This document shows, one piece after another, positions 6,038-9,697 of a DNA stretch of 9,697 nt. A model generated the notes under the pieces. It was not told where the DNA came from, did not search any database, and worked only from the letters and a program-made list of their open reading frames with translations. Made by a program: the position numbers and the translations under genes. This stretch comes from Eubacteriales bacterium. Lineage in GTDB: Bacteria > Bacillota > Clostridia > Lachnospirales > Lachnospiraceae. The stretch's first letter is position 1. Each line of letters starts with the position of its first letter. The stretch is from NCBI GenBank assembly GCA_030536565.1, contig JAUNPT010000083.1, positions 1-9,697 on the forward strand, given 5' to 3'.

Positions 6038-8077
6038 CTAAATATCAAGTATATCACGAATATCAAGTTCATCAAGATTAATCTTACTGTTTTCAATAAG
6101 CTCAAATGTTGATTTTTCATGAATCATTCTCTGAAACTCAATAAAAATCCTCATATCCATGTTTTTAATTTCTTCAATCATAACCTCAACTGCCGTGTCA
6201 AAATCAAATGCCTTTCTATAAGGTCTGTCTGATATCAACGCCGCAAATTCATCTGTGACCCTTAAAATCCTTGCCCCTAAAGGAATTGATTCTCCCTGCA
6301 TATTATCCGGATATCCGCTTCCATCGAAGCATTCGTGATGCCTTAAAACAACCTCCATTATATTATCTGAATAGTCGTATTTTTTCAATAGCTCATGACT
6401 GATTTTTGAGTGCATACGCATATATTTCATTTCTTCAATAGACAGCCCATTCTGATTTCTACCATATAAATACTGTGACAGCTTAAGCTTTCCAATATCA
6501 TGAAGAATGGCTGCAACCTTCATCTCATATGCTTCATCGTCAGGCACTCCAAGCCTTTTTGCCAGGGCATAAGTAAGATTTGCCACTAAAATCCCATGGG
6601 ATATGCCACTTTTAAAGTCATTGATAACAGTATCATATGCCCCCTGTCCGCCATCTTTTCCAAACAGTTCAGGATTCTGTGCAAGAAATGTTTTTTTACG
6701 CTCTATCATTTCGTCCACACGCTCAATATAGCTCCTAACATCTTTTACATTTTCAATGCGCTCTATTCTGCCCGCCTCTTTATCATCTTTTACGCACTGA
6801 AAGACCATTTTACTGGAGGCTCCGGCACCACAGGCAATAATTGTCTGTTTTTCTTCCATTATCAGTATATTGTAAATGCATTCTTTACCTGCCGCAGCAT
6901 AACCAACATTCTCAAAATTTCCGGCAATATTTTTCTGCCTGTACATGTAATATGGCTCCTGTCCCAGAGTCTTAGCATAATCTGCTGCCATAGATACTAT
7001 CTTTGCACTGTTTTCAATCTGAAGATTGTTGTACTTTTCACGCCATATATTAAGAGCGGCTGCCCTCTTAATTGCAAGAGAATGGACTGTAAGGCTTTCA
7101 GGCGCTAACTTCTTTATTTCTTCAAGGGTATGAAAAACCATATTTATATCTTCGCCCGGAAGTCCGAGAATAATATCCATATTGATATTATCAAATCCTG
7201 CTTCTCTGGCCATATGAAACGCATCTATAACCTGTTTGACACTGTGGCGTCTGCCTATTAAATCAAGCGTCTCCTGATTCATAGTCTGCGGATTTATTGA
7301 TATTCTGTCAACCTTGTGTTTTTTTAACACCTTAAGCTTTTCAAGCGTGATACTGTCTGGCCTTCCAGCCTCTACTGTAAGTTCAATCGCATTTTCCACA
7401 TCAAAAAGCTTCTCAAGTGCAGTTAAAAGTCTGTCAAGCTGTACTTCACTTAAGGTCGTAGGTGTTCCGCCTCCAAAATATATGGTATCCAGACGTCTTC
7501 CTGCCATAGCAGACGAAACATACGTCATCTCTTTAATCAGAGCGTCAAGATAATTGTCCACCCACCCCTCATATGCCTTTAACGAATAAGATGAAAATGA
7601 ACAGTAAAGACAGATCGTCGGGCAAAACGGAATACCTATATAAAGACTGTAACCATTCCTGTAATCAATATTATCTAAAATTGACTTTTCCTTTTTGGCT
7701 ACATTCATTGCAAGCTGTGCTTTTTCTGGTGAGGTCTGGTATTTTTCAAGAAATTCCTGAATGATTTCTGCTTCAGGTCTTTGCTCCTCCAAATCCAGAT
7801 ACACCATTTTGCTTGGCCTGACCCCTGTCATATACCCCCAAGGCAGCGTCCTTCCTGTCTCATTCTTTAATTTGTTATAGAGCTTTTCCTTAAACTCATC
7901 ATGAAACTCTCTCTTGGTTCTTCCTTTAGTTTCCGGTTCAAAAGGTTCAATTAAAATATCCTGTTGTGTAAGCTGTTCTCCCTTATAGGGTGCAGCCTCC
8001 ATTCTTGGATAAAATGAACGTACTAAAACCACAGCATCATCATAAAATAACGCATTTTCCAACTTAATATATATCAT
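6038..8077 (-). CDS. hemZ: HemZ-like radical SAM protein fused to an HD-GYP domain
   Basis: A two-part cytoplasmic protein of 679 residues. Residues 1 to about 465 form a complete HemZ-like (coproporphyrinogen dehydrogenase family) radical SAM protein. The [4Fe-4S] ligands are C152, C156 and C159 in CPTICLYCS, and the SAM-binding GGGTPT is at 202-207. Family segments LGLPGED (304-310), VHSLAIKRA (331-339) and YRQKNIAGNFENVGYA (379-394) are present. Residues about 488-655 form an HD-GYP domain with H494, HDIGK (526-530), H556, HHE (580-582), DGSGYP (585-590), D609 and RPYR (618-621). This is the signature of cyclic-di-GMP phosphodiesterases. HemZ proteins usually end near 470-500 residues, so the second domain is an addition. 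The reading frame is continuous. The ATG follows AAGGAG, though with an 11-base gap. The role of HemZ in Clostridia that lack haem synthesis is unclear, so neither substrate is assured. Confidence 0.93.
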   Translation of the reverse strand: MIYIKLENALFYDDAVVLVRSFYPRMEAAPYKGEQLTQQDILIEPFEPETKGRTKREFHDEFKEKLYNKLKNETGRTLPWGYMTGVRPSKMVYLDLEEQRPEAEIIQEFLEKYQTSPEKAQLAMNVAKKEKSILDNIDYRNGYSLYIGIPFCPTICLYCSFSSYSLKAYEGWVDNYLDALIKEMTYVSSAMAGRRLDTIYFGGGTPTTLSEVQLDRLLTALEKLFDVENAIELTVEAGRPDSITLEKLKVLKKHKVDRISINPQTMNQETLDLIGRRHSVKQVIDAFHMAREAGFDNINMDIILGLPGEDINMVFHTLEEIKKLAPESLTVHSLAIKRAAALNIWREKYNNLQIENSAKIVSMAADYAKTLGQEPYYMYRQKNIAGNFENVGYAAAGKECIYNILIMEEKQTIIACGAGASSKMVFQCVKDDKEAGRIERIENVKDVRSYIERVDEMIERKKTFLAQNPELFGKDGGQGAYDTVINDFKSGISHGILVANLTYALAKRLGVPDDEAYEMKVAAILHDIGKLKLSQYLYGRNQNGLSIEEMKYMRMHSKISHELLKKYDYSDNIMEVVLRHHECFDGSGYPDNMQGESIPLGARILRVTDEFAALISDRPYRKAFDFDTAVEVMIEEIKNMDMRIFIEFQRMIHEKSTFELIENSKINLDELDIRDILDI

Positions 8078-8098
8078 TTAAAATGTTACTCCTTATGA

Positions 8099-8725
8099 TT
8101 ACTGACAATAGGGATTATACTTTTTCTCATAACCAATAGATGTGTCTTCTCCATGTCCTGGAAGCACCCTTGTATCATCAGGAAGTATCATGAGCTTCTC
8201 CTTTACTGAACGCACGAGCTCAGACATGCTTCCTGTAGGGAAATCCGTCTTCCCTACTGATTCCGCAAATAAAGTATCTCCTGAGAAAAGAAGTCCTGCC
8301 TCCTCAATGTAATAACACATTCCTCCTGCTGTATGTCCCGGTGTATGAATAGCCTTTATATCCATTCCCGCAATATTTAACTGGTCATTATCCTTTACCC
8401 AGCAGTCTGCTTCTATTGATATGGCAGCTCCAAGCTGTGAAGAAAGATTCAGCTGCGGATTCTGAAGAAGTTCCTTTTCATCTTCTCCGGCATACAGCCT
8501 GACATGATTTTTTTCACATACTTCTTTCGCAGCTGAAATATGATCTGAATGCCCATGAGTTAAAAGCACCGCCTTTAACTCACAGCCGCTTTTATCAATC
8601 ATTTCCTGAAGCCTCTGTGGTGCCTCAGCCGGGTCAATTAAAACCGACTGTTTTGTATCCTCATTCTTGATAAGATAGCAGTTTGTCGCAATCAGACCAA
8701 TTACTTTATAATCATATGTTATCAT
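8099..8725 (-). CDS. MBL-fold metallo-hydrolase, glyoxalase II-like
   Basis: A 208-residue cytoplasmic metallo-beta-lactamase-fold hydrolase. The full set of binuclear metal ligands is visible: THGHSDH (56-62, with H57, H59, D61 and H62), H131 in HTPGHT (127-132), the bridging D150 in SGDT (148-151), and H191 in PGHG (189-192). The protein is the short hydroxyacylglutathione-hydrolase-like type (YqgX/GloB-like) without the long C-terminal glutathione-binding domain. A thioester or related substrate is therefore possible, but the physiological one is not known. Its ATG lies 15 bp after the rel stop, and its ribosome binding site (AGAAGG, five bases before the ATG) fills the gap, so it is cotranscribed with rel. 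It is followed after 21 bp by the HemZ-HD-GYP gene. In many Clostridia this hydrolase sits between rel and hemZ (established from general knowledge of gene order). Confidence 0.93.
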   Translation of the reverse strand: MITYDYKVIGLIATNCYLIKNEDTKQSVLIDPAEAPQRLQEMIDKSGCELKAVLLTHGHSDHISAAKEVCEKNHVRLYAGEDEKELLQNPQLNLSSQLGAAISIEADCWVKDNDQLNIAGMDIKAIHTPGHTAGGMCYYIEEAGLLFSGDTLFAESVGKTDFPTGSMSELVRSVKEKLMILPDDTRVLPGHGEDTSIGYEKKYNPYCQ

Positions 8726-8740
8726 AAAAGCCTTCTTTCC

Positions 8741-9697
8741 TTAACCTGCAGTCCTTACTATATCTGTAACACCTTCAATCTTATGAAGCTTATCTATAAT
8801 GCGGCCAAGTTCCTCTTTACCATGGATATCAAAGCCCAGATTAATTGTTGCAGTTCCCTTTTTATTTACCCGGCTGTTCATAAACTTAACGTCTATCTCT
8901 GCCTCTGTAAATATCCTTGATATATCAACAATAAGCCCTGTTCTGTTATTTGCAAAAATGTTGATTTCCGCACTGTATTTATCTTCTCTTGAGCCTGTTG
9001 CTTCCCATTCTGCATCTATCAGACGTGCCCTTTCACTAGCTGGGAAATTAATTATATTTATACAGTCTGTTCTGTGGATTGATATTCCCCTGCCCCTTGT
9101 GACAAAGCCTACTATCTCATCACCCGGAACCGGATTACAGCATCTTGAAAAACGTACCGCAACATCATGTATTCCCTTAACGACTATTCCACCCTTGTTC
9201 TTTTTGGCCTTATCTTTAGCCTTGCTTTCATTCTGGACAATTTCTTCCAAGACTTCCCTGTCGGTTACTTCCGCCTTCTTCTGCTTGAGGTATTCCTCGT
9301 TGAGCTTGTTAACAATCTGGCCTTCCTTTAATCCGCCATGTCCTACTGACGCAAGCATGGAATCCCAGTCTTTAAAACCATACTTATTCAACGCCTTGGC
9401 AATAATATCCGGCTTCGTAATATCCGAAAGTACGATTCCTTTACTTTTACAATATGCACTTATAAGCTCTTTGCCTTTTAATATATTATCTTCCTTTAAT
9501 TCCTGCTTGAACCACTGGTTGATTTTATTGCGTGCCTGAGTACTCTTTACTATAGACAGCCAGTCCCTGCTTGGGCCTTTTGAATTCTGTGAAGTAATTA
9601 CCTCAATTCTGTCACCATTTTTAATCTGATAGTCTATTGTAACCAGCTTTCCATTGACTCTTGCACCTACCATCTTATTTCCCACGGCACTGTGGAT
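8741..9697 (-). CDS. rel: Rel/SpoT-family (p)ppGpp synthetase/hydrolase, C-terminal part
   Basis: This is the regulatory half of a bifunctional stringent-response enzyme that makes and degrades (p)ppGpp in response to amino-acid starvation on the ribosome. The gene runs off the right edge, so only 318 C-terminal residues are seen. The visible part begins IHSAVGNKMVGARVNG, which is inside the TGS domain and typical of the family. The GTG at 9685 is an internal valine codon of this motif and not a start. A helical region follows (about 40-165), then the zinc-finger/RIS region with FSRCCNPVPGD (183-193) and HRTDC (208-212), and a C-terminal ACT domain (about 242-318). About 400 residues carrying the HD hydrolase and synthetase domains should lie outside the window. 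It is the upstream gene of the operon that continues with the MBL hydrolase, HemZ-HD-GYP and aspS. Confidence 0.95.
   Translation of the reverse strand: MHSAVGNKMVGARVNGKLVTIDYQIKNGDRIEVITSQNSKGPSRDWLSIVKSTQARNKINQWFKQELKEDNILKGKELISAYCKSKGIVLSDITKPDIIAKALNKYGFKDWDSMLASVGHGGLKEGQIVNKLNEEYLKQKKAEVTDREVLEEIVQNESKAKDKAKKNKGGIVVKGIHDVAVRFSRCCNPVPGDEIVGFVTRGRGISIHRTDCINIINFPASERARLIDAEWEATGSREDKYSAEINIFANNRTGLIVDISRIFTEAEIDVKFMNSRVNKKGTATINLGFDIHGKEELGRIIDKLHKIEGVTDIVRTAG

Noticed and set aside
6596..7108. A 170-codon open frame on the plus strand opposite hemZ
   Set aside because: It is antisense to the conserved radical SAM and linker regions; its Cys/Phe/Ile-rich composition is typical of a shadow frame.
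8799..9539. A 246-codon open frame on the plus strand
   Set aside because: It lies entirely antisense to rel, whose conserved domains are unmistakable. It has no recognisable family motif or ribosome binding site and reads as a shadow.
9683..9685. GTG start codon giving a 314-residue stand-alone ACT/TGS protein
   Set aside because: The bases before it (9686-9697) continue in frame as IHSA, completing the conserved Rel/SpoT TGS motif IHSAVGNKMVGA, so the gene simply runs off the window.

Overview
The window is a low-GC stretch in which every supported gene lies on the minus strand, so the text below runs from right to left. The gene content suggests an anaerobic, probably motile Firmicute of the class Clostridia, most likely Lachnospiraceae. 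The reasons are the Rel - metallo-beta-lactamase-fold hydrolase - HemZ-like - aspS order, strong GGAGG ribosome binding sites, and a long methyl-accepting chemotaxis protein. This placement is inferred from gene order and protein style, not from a database search.

Right half (9697 to 4184): one probable operon. It starts outside the window with a Rel-type (p)ppGpp synthetase/hydrolase, of which only the C-terminal 318 residues are visible. A 208-residue MBL-fold hydrolase follows after 15 bp. After another 21 bp comes a 679-residue protein in which a complete HemZ-like radical SAM protein is fused to a C-terminal HD-GYP domain. The last gene, 63 bp further on, is aspS. No terminator is visible between these genes. 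A small hairpin directly after the aspS stop and a strong intrinsic terminator at 4088-4131 close the unit.

Middle (about 4087 to 1554): a separate unit for a membrane chemoreceptor. It has an unusual 120-residue cytoplasmic N-terminal extension, strongly acidic and then strongly basic, in front of its first membrane segment. A weak sigma-A-like promoter lies upstream of it.

Left (1553 to 1): glyA, serine hydroxymethyltransferase, with a very good sigma-A promoter. The promoter's predicted start point falls at the base of a hairpin that probably also serves as the chemoreceptor's terminator. A 16-bp perfect stem with a run of seven U ends glyA. An 18-bp imperfect tandem repeat sits at the extreme left edge.

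Most of the window is housekeeping: translation (aspS), one-carbon metabolism (glyA) and the stringent response (rel). The most unusual items are the HemZ-HD-GYP fusion, which would put a predicted cyclic-dinucleotide phosphodiesterase in the same transcript as a (p)ppGpp enzyme, the charged extension of the chemoreceptor, and the compact promoter/hairpin arrangement at glyA. I found no CRISPR array, insertion sequence, tRNA or rRNA gene, or recognisable riboswitch. Every stretch without a gene is shorter than 200 bp.
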